The notes: generated by a model not told the origin, from the letters alone. A DNA stretch of 64,000 nt from Cardiocondyla obscurior (GCF_019399895.1 NC_091876.1:2890381-2954380); one strand, 5' to 3'; positions 11,390 through 26,700 are shown, counted from the stretch's first letter. Numbers and translations are program-made.

Positions 11390-13873
11390 ATCTATCTGTC
11401 AAGAGATATATGTATATGATAATATATCAATTTGTCAAAATATGTTATGTATCATTATTTCTCCAAGTTAAAATAGTTCATGTTATAAAAAGTTTTATAA
11501 TTTGCAGGTAAAATTAATTTACTGACACTTGTTAATTATTTACTCTTACTTCTTCCAGCGAAACAAACTATAGATTTATATGTATATTTAACTGGCGATA
11601 ATATACGTTCTATATAATTTTTTTAAAAGAAAAATTTATTCTCGCGGCAACAAATGAGCAACGCCGATATTTCTCGATTATTTTATTTTTACTGTAAAAG
11701 CAGATTTGATAAGGTTACTCTCGGGTTATTAACAATTGAATAAAAAATATTTAATTAATTATAATGAAATAAAAACGACAATCGCTCATATGAGGTAGTT
11801 GAGGAATTACCTTTTCTATTATCATAGTTTTATTATCGCTGTCGATCAAGGATGGGTGGTGGCAAAATTAGCGGGAAATGCCTTGACGTCGGTTACCTCT
11901 TTGCTCATCATATATTCCTAAGACTTTTCGAGCGTTTTTGGAGCTTCCATGCTGAGAAACCTAGAAATCGACGGATTTATCAGGTATACTTTGAATTAAT
12001 TGTTAATGCATTTTTCAATGACATTAGGAATTTAGTGTTTATTAAAACTGAATAAGAATCCTTTTTTTATAAAATAAATCTGTGTTTTAATTACGTTATC
12101 TTATTTTTTTTATTTCTAGTGAATAAATTTTAAAACGTAATGCATACTTATAAAGGTTCAAAGTGTTGCAAGGATTTTAATTCAATGTTGGTACACACTT
12201 TATTTTTATAATCATATAATATTGTACAAATTATTACAATAAACTATATATTTCTGTAATTATGCCTGTTTCTTAGTTTTACCAACATGGCTTGCCGTAA
12301 GTGTTTGGCAAGATAGCAGAATTAAATAATACAGCCATACAGTGCAAAAAAATGCACTATCTTCGTATTTCTCATCATTACGATTTTTCTCTAAAATTAT
12401 ATCCTACAATAACAGTACAAAAAAATTATCAGGACAAATTGAATTACTAAATTAAACCCGTTACTTCTTTTAACGACTATCTACATATTGATGTAATCCT
12501 ATAATCGTTTCGGAGTGTATACAAGAAGAAAATGAAATGAATAATCTCTTCTTGTGTACTATACTATTGCTATATTATATATTATAACTTTACATATTTA
12601 TATATATAATATCATAAATGTTTATATTATATATATACATATATAAATGTAAATGTATGCCGCGTTGTGTGCTAACAGAATCAATGTTCCGTTTTATATT
12701 CACGTTTATCGTTTATCAGAAAAAATGTATAGACGAGTTGTGTGCCATCCTATTTTATTGATATATTTCTTTATATTATATCCTATGTTAATGTACATTT
12801 TTTGTTGTTCTTATAAGAGCGCTAAAATAAAACGGGATATTTTCTGTTTATACTTTTTATTACAGTATACGCGACTAAAGGGTTTCAAAATCTATAGTAA
12901 TATAGATACAATTTACAAGTTTCGATTTAAAAAAAAAAAGAAAACAAAGGGATTTCTCGTATTACATCATAAATTATTTCATACACACAATTCCATGAAA
13001 TATAAATAAAGTATGACGTAATTTCACTAATTGTTAATTAAAAAAAAAAAAACGTATGATGGCGAAATGAAAGTATAGTATATGTCTGAATCATGATAGC
13101 TAATATACACTTGTTAGTACCTGTGTACTATAGATTCGCGAGACAGTTGTGGGCACTCTGGTCAATTAGTACAATTTATCGCATCGTATAATGTTCGGAA
13201 ATTATTTCGCAAACATGATGTTTATCATTCTATCAAACGGGAGATTAAGGGCAATTTCATTGTCCCAAAGTCATATTTAGCATCATAATAACAAAATAGA
13301 ATAAATTCGAATATATTTACCTTAGAAAAAGAATTTACATTATAGAGAATTCGCTATGCAAGAGAGTAATCCGTACTGCGCGTGACGTATTACGATGTAC
13401 CATCACAACGAAATGTAGATACACTTGATATTTCGCGCGAGAGAGTCCATGTTACACATAGGCGTTTATAGGTCGGGAGTATGCAGCTCTAGGATTTAAC
13501 CAAGGAATCAGACTGAAGGCCACCCTTTAATGTTTTTTACAGTCTATTTTATGTAGGTCCGATAACAACAATAAAAATTCTTAAATAAATATATATCGGT
13601 ATAATCATTGATGGAATATTATTACGCAGTCAACTAGTTTCTTTGTTGTCAAGAGTTGTTTCATTTCTTTTACGTTTTCTTTTTTTTTTTCTTTTTTTCT
13701 TTTTCTTCCTTTAGGTGTTTGGAATTAATTCGCATCTTAAAGCATAGTATACACATGTACACGTTAACGGCACGTTAATCACTGTACGCTCGCAGTGATC
13801 CGTATGAAGTACCACAAAAAGTTATGCGAAATTCGATCAGACAAGACACAATTATCACTCAAGCTCATCATTG
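11390..13873. other. Convergent 3' region between eIF3i and MEP-1
   Basis: Holds the 3' UTR of eIF3i (poly(A) signals AATAAA near 11739 and 11768) and of MEP-1 (from 13873 leftwards). AT-rich, with TA microsatellite tracts near 12580-12650 and a T/C-rich run near 13675-13710. Open frames of 67 and 118 codons on the plus strand (11852, 12653) show no domain. No gene recognised. Confidence 0.55.
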
Positions 13874-16800
13874 CTATTTTCCCCTGCCTTGAATCGCACC
13901 GGATCTGGTGGTGGGTTTTGCCGGTTGCGGAATAATCGTAATCTCGTCGTTAATCTTCAACGGTTTTAGAAGCGAGTCGTTCGATCTGGACGACGGAGAC
14001 GCAGGTGCGTTCTTCTTGTCCATTACTCTCTTTGCTACGACACTATGCGCAGAGTACACGTGGTTCTCAAACTGCTTGTACATTCCGAATGTGGCAGTGC
14101 AAACTGTACACTTATATGATAGATGCGCTGGCTTTAATGTCATCCCGTGATCTCGGGCAACGTGATTTAATAATTTCCACTGATATACCTACAAATTAAC
14201 GTGTACAACACAAATAATATTTGTTTTGAATTATGGTCTCTTTGGAAACGAGAATTCTTGCTATAAACTGACAAATGCTAAAAAAACGAACTTACCCTGC
14301 CACAGGCTGGACAACGACCTGCATCTTTTCCTTTATTTGCTGCCTCTTGCATGCTGGATGTGACAAGTCCATGAGATCCTAATAAGTGTCTTTCCAAACC
14401 CTATTCAGAAGAAAAAAATGTTATTATATTTCTAAGTGTATAAATTTGATTGTAATTAATAACAATCAAATTAAAAATTATATTTCGTTAAAATTGATAT
14501 ACAAAAAATGCGTTATATCAATTTATATGTATGTCTACTTCCTAATAAAAAAAAAAAAATTAATTAAAAAAAAATTTTATTGTAGTTATAAACTATTTAA
14601 AAAATTTACCTGATCTGTAAAGAATCGAAATTGGCATTTCTGGCAGTTTAATGGGGGTCTATTGTAAATCATCTTTGGATGTATTTTTACTTTGTGGATC
14701 CACTGCATATGATTTCGTAATTGTTCTAGATCCTAAAATAAGTACGATAGAATGTAAAATAATTTAATAAGTTTTTTGACGGCTTTTATAAATTTGCGCA
14801 ATTTCCAAGCTATAATGAGAAATAATATATAAATAGTTATAAATTACGATCGTACACCTACCTTAATATATCCATCACAAATTTCACATATAACAAACGT
14901 ATTTTTTCCTCCAGACTTGGAAGAACTTCCTGATCCTGGAATGGAGGTTTGCGACGTTGTACGTGGTAGTGGAGTGATAGATATACTCGGTTGGCTTAAT
15001 AACTTCGCTGTAGGATTTTTGGGATTGGTTGATGTGTTCTGAAAAACATAAAACGCTTGTGTTAGGAAATACGAACTCGGCAAAATTATTAATGTTATTT
15101 TTATAAATCAAAAACAATAAATGTCTATTTTATTATTATCCACCTGAAAAGCCTCACATTAAAATTGTACATATTTATCGATTGCATTCTCTTCAAATTG
15201 CATATGTAACTGTATTTTTTATTTTAGCAAAAGTTTATCGAATGTATAAAACGTTATTTTTCAATTTTATCTTTCATCTGTAATTACGTAACTTATTATT
15301 TTTTTTTACCTTTAAATTAAACACATTTTTGTTATTTCTATTAGTAAAATTACACATACACATTAGTTGATAAAACTGTATGTACATAATGCAAATGTAT
15401 AGTCATCTTATACACGTTACTATTACATACACGAGTAGAAAAGCGTTGCTATATTTATTTTATCATATTAATAAGAAACATACATGTACATGTCCTTTAA
15501 ATATTACGTGTGCATATACAATAATTATTACGCAGAGCCGGCTTTTACGTTTGTAAAAGTACACACGGCAGAAATACGTTTTTCACACTTAATGTTAAAA
15601 TTTTTAAGCAACTACGAATTTATTCGATAATCAAATTTCGAGAATGTTAAAAGCCTTTATATCCACGACTGCTTTCCAAAAACATGTCACTCTCATGCGA
15701 TCTCATGAAATCTCAGTTACTCCTCTCTGGTTATTTTCCAATATCTATTTACCTGTGACGAGGATAACCTAGACAGAGAGTCGATTACGTTGGGTACAAG
15801 AGTAATTGGTGTGGGTTGACCGGAACTGCTGCCACTACTGCTACTCACTCCCGAGACAGCCGACATGACAGTCCCAGAGCCACCCACCACCTGCCACCAC
15901 CCATACATCTTTTTTACTGGTTCTTGGAGCTTCGAATGTATTTTAAGTACGATAGTTTGCGCGAATGCACGCATACTCGCGAACATTGCCACGAAAAACC
16001 CGTACTGCGTACGTTTAGGAAACTTGGCACGCGTCTACTATTACTGTTCAGTAACGCATATAAATGCGCAATTGTTCCTCACACAATTTAAGTACAAGAA
16101 GAATCTATTCTGTATCTATCCTCGATATAACGTCCACAGTTTTGGTTACTATGTGCTTATAAACTGGATATATATCGAATAAATTGCTAATCCAACAATA
16201 TTAAAGTTTCAACGTGCAGTAATAAATATTATAATTGTATCATTTTCGTAATTAACTAAATAACTTTCGTTAATAGAAATATTTGTATTAAAGAAAATTT
16301 GATTAGAATTTATTTAGTTTTTTTTTTTTAAGTAACCCACCTTACGCGATATTCATAAACGCACATTATTTTAGTGTGAATTTTGCGCTACTCTATCTAT
16401 ACTTTTTTGAATATATCTTACAGATATTAACTTAAGACAAAGTAATGATATGTGCACGTCTATCTAAACAGTTGAAAATAATAGTGTATAGGCAATATAA
16501 ATAGATCGTAGTAACCAAGCAGTGTACTATTTGATGCAAATATTCAGAACACACACAGTCATTAAACTTTTATGTAGCATAGGAATTGTGGCTTCTCTTT
16601 TTACGAAGGGCATGACTTGTCACAATTTTCATCGCCCTTATGTGTTAGTAAAAACGTATTGAAATAATAATAATATATAATACCGTGGTAGTCTAAAAAT
16701 TACACATAATATATATATCTTAATAAATATAATAGATATGAGCTCCTTTTGGCACGGATACATTAAATTAAAAGCTCGTTTATTGCACACGCTTATCTCA

Positions 16801-19800
16801 GATTTTACTTTAGTATGTACTCTTCATTCAATTTCCATAAAACACGAGTTTTTAATTTATAATCCGTTTTATTGGCCCAACAGATTTTATATTATTTTTT
16901 CTGACAAGCTTGATTATTGTTAGTATGCATATTTACAACATTTATACACGTACACGTCTATAACATAAAATAATGCTATTACCTGGAATATTTGGTTACT
17001 ACCGAATTGGTATGACGTGGGTACCAATAAACCAGAGGATGTAGGACGATACATCATTTGTGGAGCATTGTCTAAAATACAGTTTACATTAATATATCGT
17101 GCAATACCATTAAATATGCGATGCGTCAAAATTTGAACCGATATGACTCACACTTTATTTTTGTTAAAATTACAATAAAAATTTACCTTGCCGCATTGTA
17201 GTAGAACCTGGTCGCAATGTTTTCAGATCGGAATATCTCGGCTGCATCGGCGGTCGTCCTCTTCCACGGCCGGTGATCGGCGCAGGAAGTAATTTTGGTA
17301 ACAGCGGTTGTGGACCTTTAGCGGCCATTGCCATAGCTGCAAACGCACTCGGAGTAGTCGAGCTGACGGGTCGCGTGCGATTTAACCGCGGAATCTTCGC
17401 CGGCGGCTCCCAATCTACCGCGGGCTCTAAGTTCCTTTCTGGTCTAAATTTCTTTGTGCAGGCAAGAATGTGCCGTGTCAACTTGCCCTTCTGATTATCC
17501 TCGAACGGACAGTTCGGGCACTGATGGAAAGCAGGACCGCGCTCCAGTCTACCGCGAGTATTATGTTCTGCTTCCATGTGGTACAGAATATCGTGAGGAC
17601 TACGAACCTCCATTGGACAGAAGTTGCACTTGTAAACATAATTGCGCATATGCGGAGTTTCTAGATGATGTTGCATGACTAATGTCGATTCCGTTTTAAA
17701 ACTACAGAACTCGCATTTTTTCATTTCTAAGTGGAATGGTTCGTTATTTTCTTTACTAAACTCTAAATTCTTGATAAGGGAATTTATAGCTAATTGAGTC
17801 TCGGCCGATGTACTACCTTTGCCTTGTTTACGCTTTTGAGTCCGTAAGAGATCAGTTTGCACATACTCCTGAACGAGGTTCATTCCGATCTGCATAAAGA
17901 ACTTTCCCAGTGGCAGATCGAAATATGTGGGCATTTTATTTCTGTCATCCTGTCTCAGATCATGCTTGTCACTTATACCACTGAATCCGTGCTCGATCAA
18001 ATCTATCGAATTGTCACCTCTATCGTCGATCTCTCGTTTGGCCCTTCCCTCGACGTCGCTTTCTTCAGATTTGTCGTTATCCCTTTTAATAATATCTAAG
18101 CAATCATCTTTATATTCTTCGTCTTTATTTTCGTCGGCTAGTCTCTTGAGTTTCTCTTCTTTCTCCATCTCCTCGATGCTTCTCTCCAATTTAGTGACAT
18201 ATTCTTTCAGTGGTTTCAAGGGTGGCTTCTCGTATACGTAAGGTACTATAAAAGATGGTGCTTCAACCACGAACATATCGTCGGTTAATGTCGGTAAAAT
18301 CGGCGCTATTGTTGGCGTAACTGTAGTCATACTGGTTTTCGGGCTCAGTTGTGCTGTTTTTGAAGTCATGGGTACTGGCGTGATGGTTGTCCTCATATTC
18401 GGATACATTGTCTGCGTTGTCATGCCGCCCATCGGAACAACCGAGAACGGACTGGAGTTGGAGACCGAGTGAGGTTTGCTATTACTTACGGGAACTCCAC
18501 CGCGCCCCGAAAGAATGGAGTTTGTGTCTATTATAACTAATGTAGGTTCCTTCTTTCCACCCTTGATAGATTTACTACCAGCGGCGATTTCTACCAGTCG
18601 TTTAGTATCGTTAACAACAATAGTAGTTTTACTGTTTCGAACTGGTGACTTGAGTTTAGAATTCTCCTTATCTTTGCTATCAATACCGGCTAACGGATCC
18701 TCTGGCTTAATCTCTTCTATATCAGATCCATCGTCGTCTGGTTCCTCCTCCAACTCTTTTTCTATGTAACTTGTTCGTTTTATGTTGCGCGAGCTTCTTC
18801 TTGGCGTGATACTACTAAGATCTATCTGCTTTCGCGGTTTTCTCTGCTTGGCGTCTTTAATAGCATGTTCAAGTGACATATCATGATCGTTGCTCTTCAT
18901 ACCGTCGGTTATCTCCTCGATGTCGGGACTACCACAGCTTCCGTTTTCTTCGCAGAGTTTAACGTCCGACTTCTCCATGCTGTTGTCGGCCATTTCACTA
19001 CTGTCACAGCTACAGTTGGATGACATATCATTGTTGTCCGGTTTATCGATGGTTTTCTTTGAAATAAACACATCGTCATTATCCAATTGAATTTCTGTAA
19101 TGTTTTCGTCTAAACACTCTATGTCAGAGTTGTTACTTTGTTCGTCCACCTCCATAGCTTCACAGGACGTGTTTTTACACTCGGTTATATCAGTTTTAGA
19201 CACTTCACTAGAATTGTTCGTCTCACTTACACCATCGGATGAGATGGATATTTTAAAGTCATTTTTCAAGCCGAACGTCTCATCCTCTTTATTAGTATTA
19301 CCTACTGCTTCATTACTATCTTCATCTTTTGCCTCTTGCATCTCAATTGATTTTTCATGATCATCCTCATCATCTTCTTCACAGTCTTCCTCTTCTTCAT
19401 CCTCTTCATCATCCTCTTCTTCTTCAGCAGTAATATCCTTCAATGGTGTTTTGCTTGTATTATCACTGGTATCCATATATTCTTCGTTGTCAGCACTATA
19501 GTTTCCATTGACACCATTCGGAATAATCATATCTGTAAACAGTTATGAAACATTTAATATGTACGTGACCATATTAATCATTTTGAAGCATTAATTTATA
19601 ACAAGTACACACGTTTTATAAATCATGAAATCAAGTTTCTTGAATATAAAAATTATAATAAAATAATGTATTTTTAAAATCGATATTTTTATCGTATATA
19701 ATTTAATTTAAATTTAATAAATAATATAATTAATATCAGATTTATTTTTAAATATAAACATAAATTCATAGAAAAATTAGTACAAAACAAATTATCATTT

Positions 19801-20085
19801 TTAATCGTGCTTTTTTTAGCAGACAATATTAAAAGGGTGTTGAGTAAATTGAGTCAACTTGATATCGACTATATCCGACATTGCGATAAGGAAATGCTCT
19901 GCAATCTATGAAACCAAAGGATCTATGATTTAAAGGATTCAGATAAAAATCCGGTCATTGAAAATTAATTCTGACCGAGTGTCCAGCGTGCGAAGATTCG
20001 AAGGGACGTGCTCACCTTTCAAGTGCTTGTCGGGACTGGCCCGAGAAGAGTCCTTAGCGGTGGGCTCCTCCAGCGTGCCTTCCAT
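13874..20085 (-). CDS. MEP-1: Zinc-finger protein MEP-1, complete
   Basis: Nuclear multi-C2H2 zinc-finger protein. In Drosophila, MEP-1 pairs with the chromatin remodeller Mi-2 in the dMec co-repressor complex. Eight coding exons: 20085-20016, 19532-17187, 17071-16983, 15890-15753, 15038-14862, 14732-14610, 14400-14296, 14188-13874, total 1120 codons plus stop, all in phase. The ATG at 20085 follows an acceptor-like TTGTTTAG, so there is a 5' UTR intron. The N-terminal third is very acidic and Ser-rich, with a Glu/Asp run near residues 55-85. A first finger cluster (about 628-740: CEFC, CNFC, CPNC) and a second (about 930-1045: CEIC, CQKC, CPAC, CTVC) are joined by a Ser/Thr/Pro linker encoded by short exons. 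I recognise the block QLRNHMQWIHKVKIHPKM as a strongly conserved MEP-1 signature. Confidence 0.9.
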
Positions 20086-20589
20086 GAGTCCACCGTGGTC
20101 CGCCGCGCGGTCGATCTAAACAATTAAACGACACACCACTGAGCCAGGAAATCGGTAGGACCCGAGCAAGAGACGAGGCGCTACACCGAGACGACCGCAC
20201 GTTCTCCACCTCGACCGGGGCGACTAGGGAGAGGGGGGGAGAGACGGGAATTTTTAGCGGGGCCGAATTTTTCAAAATGGCGCTGCGAATTCCGCACTTG
20301 CGTCCGCTCTCGCTCCCATAACCAATAAAGTTGCGTCGAAGTCCGAGGGGGTATCCGACGATTCCTTTCGCGCTCGCGCGCGCGCGCACGTCCAGCGCGG
20401 GTATGCTGCACCCGGAGCAACCCGAGGAAATCGACGAACGCGGTCGCGGCGACGACGGCGATGGCGTCGTCGGGTCCACGTTCAGCCGCGCTCTCTCACT
20501 CTCTCTTCTTTTTTTCAGTTCTTCTCCCGATGCGCGAGCGAGTACGCGATCCACCGTGCTTGCACGCGCGCACACGCGACGGCCGACGA

Positions 20590-20700
20590 ACAGATACACA
20601 GACGGACAGACGGACAGACGAACGGACGGACGGATGGCCAGACGGACGGACGGACGGACGAACAAATGGACGGACGGACGGACGAACGAACGATCGGAGT
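20590..20700. repeat. GACG/GACA tetranucleotide minisatellite
   Basis: About 110 bp of imperfect tandem GACG and GACA units inside the CpG-rich region, with a shorter similar run at about 22090-22120. It gives open frames on both strands that code only for repeated Asp-Gly-Arg-Thr or Arg-Pro-Ser-Val type peptides, so these are not genes. Confidence 0.85.
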
Positions 20701-23700
20701 TTTGAGAATCCTGGCCCCCCCCCGAGAGAAGGAGATAGGCTCACGCGAGAACAGTTAGCGTCGTCTTCCAGTTAGCGCAGTCAGTCACCTGCGTTCGCTA
20801 ACCACCGATAGCGTCTGCGAGCGTCAGTCAGTCACTCTATCAGCCAGCCAGCTAGCCAGCCAGTTAGTCCTCGATCCCGACCCTCCGTGCGCCGCATCTC
20901 TCTCCTTCTCCCTCCCCTCCTCTCTCTCTCGCTCTCCTCTCTCAACCTTCACAACCTTACCAACCTCTTCTACACTTACACCCAGAAAAAGACCCCGCAC
21001 GAACGCGGCGTGTACGTGTGCGCAGCGGCTGCGCGCGCGCAAAGCTTCCCGACGAGGCGTTTACACGTTAGACACGACGGCCACGACGACGACGACGACG
21101 GCGGCGAACCAGGAGAACGCCGACGGGTATCGCGTTATCGCCCGCGGGGTACGTCGTCGTCCACGAGCGTGACGTTCACATCACGAAACCTCTCGCGACA
21201 TACCCCGGCGCCGCGAAGGGACGAAGGGCCCCGAAAGGGGGGAAAAAAAAAGATAGGAACTCGCGCGACTCCCGCCGGAGAAATACGGGGACACGGGACG
21301 GGGAAGAAAAGGTGGCGGCCGACCGGGACGGCGTCGACGTAGAGGTTATAGCGCGCTTAACCGCCGCGAGGTTAGACCGGGAAGAGAGACGAAGAGAGAA
21401 AAGGGTGAATCACGTCGTCTGATCGGTTTGACAGATGATCGACGGTTCGCCTGAGATTAGCGCGGCAGCTTCCGCTCGTCGACCGGAGGAGGGGACAGGC
21501 ACTCGTGGAATCACTCGCGCGCTTACCGACGTGAAACGCGCACGTTTTCGTGGGCCGGACGTTGAGATTTCCAGCGCCGGCTGAAGACGCTGCTCCTGAA
21601 CATCAAGTCTTTCTTCCCCCCTCTCTCTTTTTTTTTTTTTCCTCTTCTGTTCCCTTTTCCCTTTTCTCCGTGTTTCCGTGCGCGGCGCCGTGACTGCCCG
21701 GGTGTCGCGGAGTGCAGAAGGTGTACGGCGACGCGTGAGTCGAGAGAGAGAGCTCCGCGGGCTCTCCGGGGGCGAGCGGGCGAGACGGGAGAGGCGAGAC
21801 GAGGTGAGGGCGAGGTGGAGCGATTGGAGGCGAGGCGACTCCCAAGCGATGTTTACCGTATTCCAGAGGCGCCCTTCGAGGACCCGGCGGGACCGCCGTC
21901 CCCGTTTATTCTTGGCGCCGACTACGCGGACCCGCGCCAAACCCGAGACGATCCGCGACCGTTGTTGCGACGCACGCACACAATCTTGAACGCGCGATGC
22001 GCCCGCAACTTGACTCGACTCGAGAGCGAGACGCGCCGTCGAGAACGCGACGACGCGCGCTCGAGAGCGCAGGAGCGCAGGAGCGCGAACGGACGGACGG
22101 ACGGACGGTAGGACGGGCGGGCAGGAGCGAGAGGGACGAAGGGAGACACGCATGCACACACCGGTCGCAACGTAAAAGCTCGTCCACGGCGGCCGACACG
22201 CTCCGGGCAACCGCGGCTCCCATTCATGCCGCGCGTAATCCTCGCGGCTTCTTTTTTTTTTTTTTTATTTCTCGCATCTCTCTATTTTTTTTCCCCTGTC
22301 CATCGCTTTAAATCATGCGTCAAGGTACGCTTTGTTCCCTCCGAGTGCACGGGGGGCGCAGAAGGTGCAGATGACGCGACCTATAGCGGACCGAAGACCC
22401 GCCGCTTCCCCCTCGGCCCCCGTCCAAAAAAGAGTTGAGGTTAATCTTTCGGGGCTATCGGCCCGAATTCGAGGCTGCGTGCAACGCGATTTATCTGGTT
22501 CCCAGCTCCCGCGCCTAACGGATCCCGCTTCAAGCCGGCGACGCCGATTCTCGCCGGACAGCCGCGGAGTAATACGCACCTAGATACGAAGAGAGGCGAA
22601 GATGACAAGCGACGGCGGCGGCCACGGCGAGGGCGACGACGAGGGTTGCCTACACGAGCGTCGGACGACGCGACATCGTCGCGATCCCCGTCGGTGGCGG
22701 TGAACGTCGTCGGTGGCGGCCACGTGCGGGCTGGCTTGTCGGCACTCGCGGATATCCCAATTATTGCGCACGAACGTCCGTGAGGGGCTTACGGGGCTGC
22801 ACACGCGGTTTATTCACAAAACCTGTAAATAGGGAACACACATTTATCGCATTGACGATTAGCGCACTAGAGGGCGGGCGCGGCGGGCGGACGGCAAGCG
22901 TTAAAAAGTTCCGACCCAGGGCCGTAGAGAAATACGTAGTTTCCTCGCCGTCACTCCGCTCCGTTAAGTTTTATTCAGATGAAAGCTGCTGTTAAATACG
23001 CATACACACGCGCGCGCACACACACGTGCCCCCTGTCCACAGAAAAATCGACCGATCGCGAGAACCCGGCAATATGGCATCCCTCATGCCGGGATTTGAT
23101 TAGTCGCTCATGCGGCCTACGCGAATCCGTCTGGATAAACCTTCAGAGCGTGCAGCTGCGCGCGGGGGGGAGTTCATTTTTTTTTTTTTTTTTTCCATGA
23201 GAAATATCATCGGTGAGGAGATGGAGGAGAGAGGCGGCTCCTAGGAGAGATCGTTGTCGAACGAAACCGTTGCGCGACTTTCTGTATCGTTTTGCCCGTA
23301 AATTTGTACAGTCTTACGTTCGAAGCGGAAACATCGTCCGAATGCACGCGAATTACGATTTTACGAAATTCTTCCCGTCGACATTGCCTACACGATTCTT
23401 CCTCCTCCGGCCGAATTGGCGTCGACTTTTCCTCCATGAAACTATACCGTCGACGGTGTACAATTAGTGGTCGAAAGTAACGGCACTTTCATAAAGTAGT
23501 TGTGCAAAATAACAAAATCATTTCGATTTTAACAACTCTATTAAGATAGGCTTGAGATGATTAATGATTTAAGAAGATTAAAAACTATATGCACGCACCT
23601 CCCTTAACTCACCGGTCGAAAGCGATACATATATTTCTTTAACTAATAAAAAAAAGAAAAAAAAAGATTATACGACATACAAATTAAATAAATAAAATTG

Positions 23701-26700
23701 TATTCAATAAAATAGCTGAGTTAATCGCTGATTGCGCCAATCGGAGCTTAAGCAAAGTCACTCGAGGATATGTAGATTGTGCGAAAGAACCTGACCTGTT
23801 TCAGAAGAAAAATCGACCTCAAGTCGGCCAAAGAATAATGCCGTCAAGCTCTAGCATTACAGTGCAACGTGCGCGTGTATTTCCGTAGAAAGAGAGAGAG
23901 AGAGAAAGAGAGATATGCGTTTTATCTTAATTACTTCTAAAAGGCAAAAATAAATGTGTTAAAATATAACGCACAAAAGCGGAGACATTTTCGGGTCATC
24001 TTATCGCGGCAAGACAATATCCAACGGGGAAGAGATTAGCTCTGTAACGGTACAATGCCATGATGCCGAGAGAAGGAACGTGCGGCACTATGCACATCCT
24101 GGCGTCCTTAAATTTCTCGCTCGTTTACCAGGTAAACCGTCTCGCCGAGATCAATTTTCCGACGCGATTGCGAATAAATTAAAATTTAATTAATTATTAA
24201 ATATGCGTTTCGTGCGACACGTCCGTGAGTTCCTGCACGCGGGGACAAGCACGCCCTTTGGCTCCTCGAAGTAGCTGCCCTACGTATTTTCTTAGCCGGC
24301 TTAACAGCTCGCGGCGAACAGCGCATTTTTGCGTGCGACCGCGGGGTAAGGGAAAGAGGGAGGAAGCCGAGCATTACTTCGAAATCAATTTTTCGGGCCC
24401 TCGTCTTCCTCTGCACGACGTTTTTAACTGTTGAAATCGTTACTGTGCGCTCCGACGGTACAACACAGCGTTGCCAAGTTTACACGCAAAATCAATGCCG
24501 TAATAAAAGTAATAATAAAGCCGTTGAATAAGAGGGAATCCTGTGCGAAGTGCATTTTCCACATGACAGAAAAAGAATCTCGGAATGGCCAGTTCCGTTG
24601 CCGAAAATGTCTCGTCCAAGAACGCAAACCTTCCCCGATCTCCCGGCTCTTACTTTAATGTAAACTAAATAATCTTTGTCCCCGTATTTCTCGCCAAAGA
24701 GATGAGGAAAGGATATCAAGAGTTAATTGTCCACGTTCACGTACGAGATTATCTGCGCTTCTACAAATAATATATGTATAACTCGGAGCAACGACTTGAA
24801 AAAAAAAAAAAACTATTAAAATATGTAGCAAATAATATTGTTTTTTAAATCTGTAATGGATTTAATCTTCTATACTATACGGGAGCTTTTCTAGGTCGCA
24901 GCCCGTGCAAAGAAAGGAATAGAAGGAATCAGTGCAAGAACAAGACGCAATCCCGTGACTAAAGATCTCGCTTTTACGTATTCCTCATTTTTGAGAAAGC
25001 GTAGCCATTTAACCCTTAAAAGTCGCCGCGAATAAAATTCTATCCCGTGCAAATGTCGCTTCGACGCTATTAATTAATTATCTCACGGGACGAGATCAAT
25101 CCCGCGAGTTAAAATGAAAAGAAGGGAAAAGAAAAGGGCTCGTAAACAAACTACGATTTCCGAAATCATTCTCAGAAACGAGCGTCCGTATCCGGGGTGT
25201 GAATTTCCGAGTTATCGACTCACCTAATTCCCGCGTCTGAAATCTCTTTTTCTTAATCGCAATGAATCGAGGCCGCTGCCGTTTCTAGTGCTGACCTTTT
25301 GCATTTATAATCGCTTTGCGCTTGTATTAAAAAGGGAAATAAAAATAAAAAATTATTTCTCCTTCTACGTCGCGATTGTGACAGTCTGCTACAACGCAAC
25401 GCTTCCTTGTCACAGAAACGATACCTGCACCCGTGCAATTGATCGCACAATCGTGGCGAAGTTCGTCGCTTTGATCTGTTTTTTTTTTTTTTTACGAGTC
25501 CCACTTTTATCCTTTTTTACTTTTTATTATTATTTTTTTTTTAAGCGACAAGAACTATAAAATAAACTGCGGCGCGTTCGTGTGCGATCCTTCGGGGCAA
25601 AAACGGCAAACGTGACGGAGGAACGGCGTTTCTCACGATTTCACCATATCTGTTTAACACGCGTAATTCAATCGCCGTTATACTTTTACCGTGGTTCGCA
25701 AGTTTAAGATTAGCAGAGCTACGACCATGTACGCCTAGCCTGAAAATTACTTGTCAAATTAATAATTTCGTAACAAAATCACGACGACGATGAAAAGAAA
25801 AATTTCCCGATTTCGAAGCTCCAGCTTTGGGGCCGAATAATTTTTCTCGAAACTATCAAGACCCCGGTTGTCGATATGAGTTATCTCGTAAATGAACACC
25901 GCGTCTCGAAAACCTTATCTTAATTTTCGTAAAGTGGACGGGGAGATGAAACAAATTCTTCCTGCCGCGAGCGCTCGGCTAACAGCAACGTCAACGAAAT
26001 TTCGGTCATTAATTTCAATTACAACGCTATGCTGCATATTGTAGTTAAACGTTTCCAATCAAAGAAAGGACGTTCTAGCTACGAAAAGTGAAGTCTTTTC
26101 GAGTATCGCCGGAGAGTCTCTTCGACTTTGCTCTCTAAAGCGATGTTTTCTAACGTGAAAGAGAAGATGCAAACGGTGTCAACGTTCCGATTCTAAGATG
26201 CTGTTGTAAATGATCTATCCTGCCATACTGCGTCACACTTTTCTCTTTTGCATAAAAAAAAAAAAATATCTCGAACGATTAAAATTGCTGACTTAAAAAT
26301 CCTGTTTTTTTTTTAACCCGATTTGTTGATCCGTTTCTACGATAAAATTTGGATTAAAATAGAGAGCGATTACTGATAAACTATCAACCAAAGAGATTTG
26401 TAGACGAAACTGCCGTTTTCCTGTAACCGCGTGAGATTATCCTGCCCGACGTGGCGTTAGAATTATAGCGCGGCGCGAAGAAAAAGTTATGCTCGACCGA
26501 CACGTGAATAAAATTGACATTTTTCCGTCCTACGATTCACGCCTTACCCCGACCACCATTTTGGGTTCTCGGGCATTGTTTACCGATGCAAGCATGCCCA
26601 TCATTACGCTGCAGCTACGAGAAGGAGGTTGGTGCACAATACGTGGGTTCGTTCGCACGGGAGCGAGCGCGAAAGGGGAAGGGGGAGATCAGCAAGGAAG

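Noticed and set aside
20590..20700. CRISPR-like short direct repeats
   Set aside because: Simple tetranucleotide satellite without spacers in a eukaryotic genome.
20054..22583. Many long open frames (up to 266 codons) on both strands
   Set aside because: They lie in CpG-rich tandem repeats, overlap each other on both strands and code for Arg/Ser/Pro-rich low-complexity peptides.
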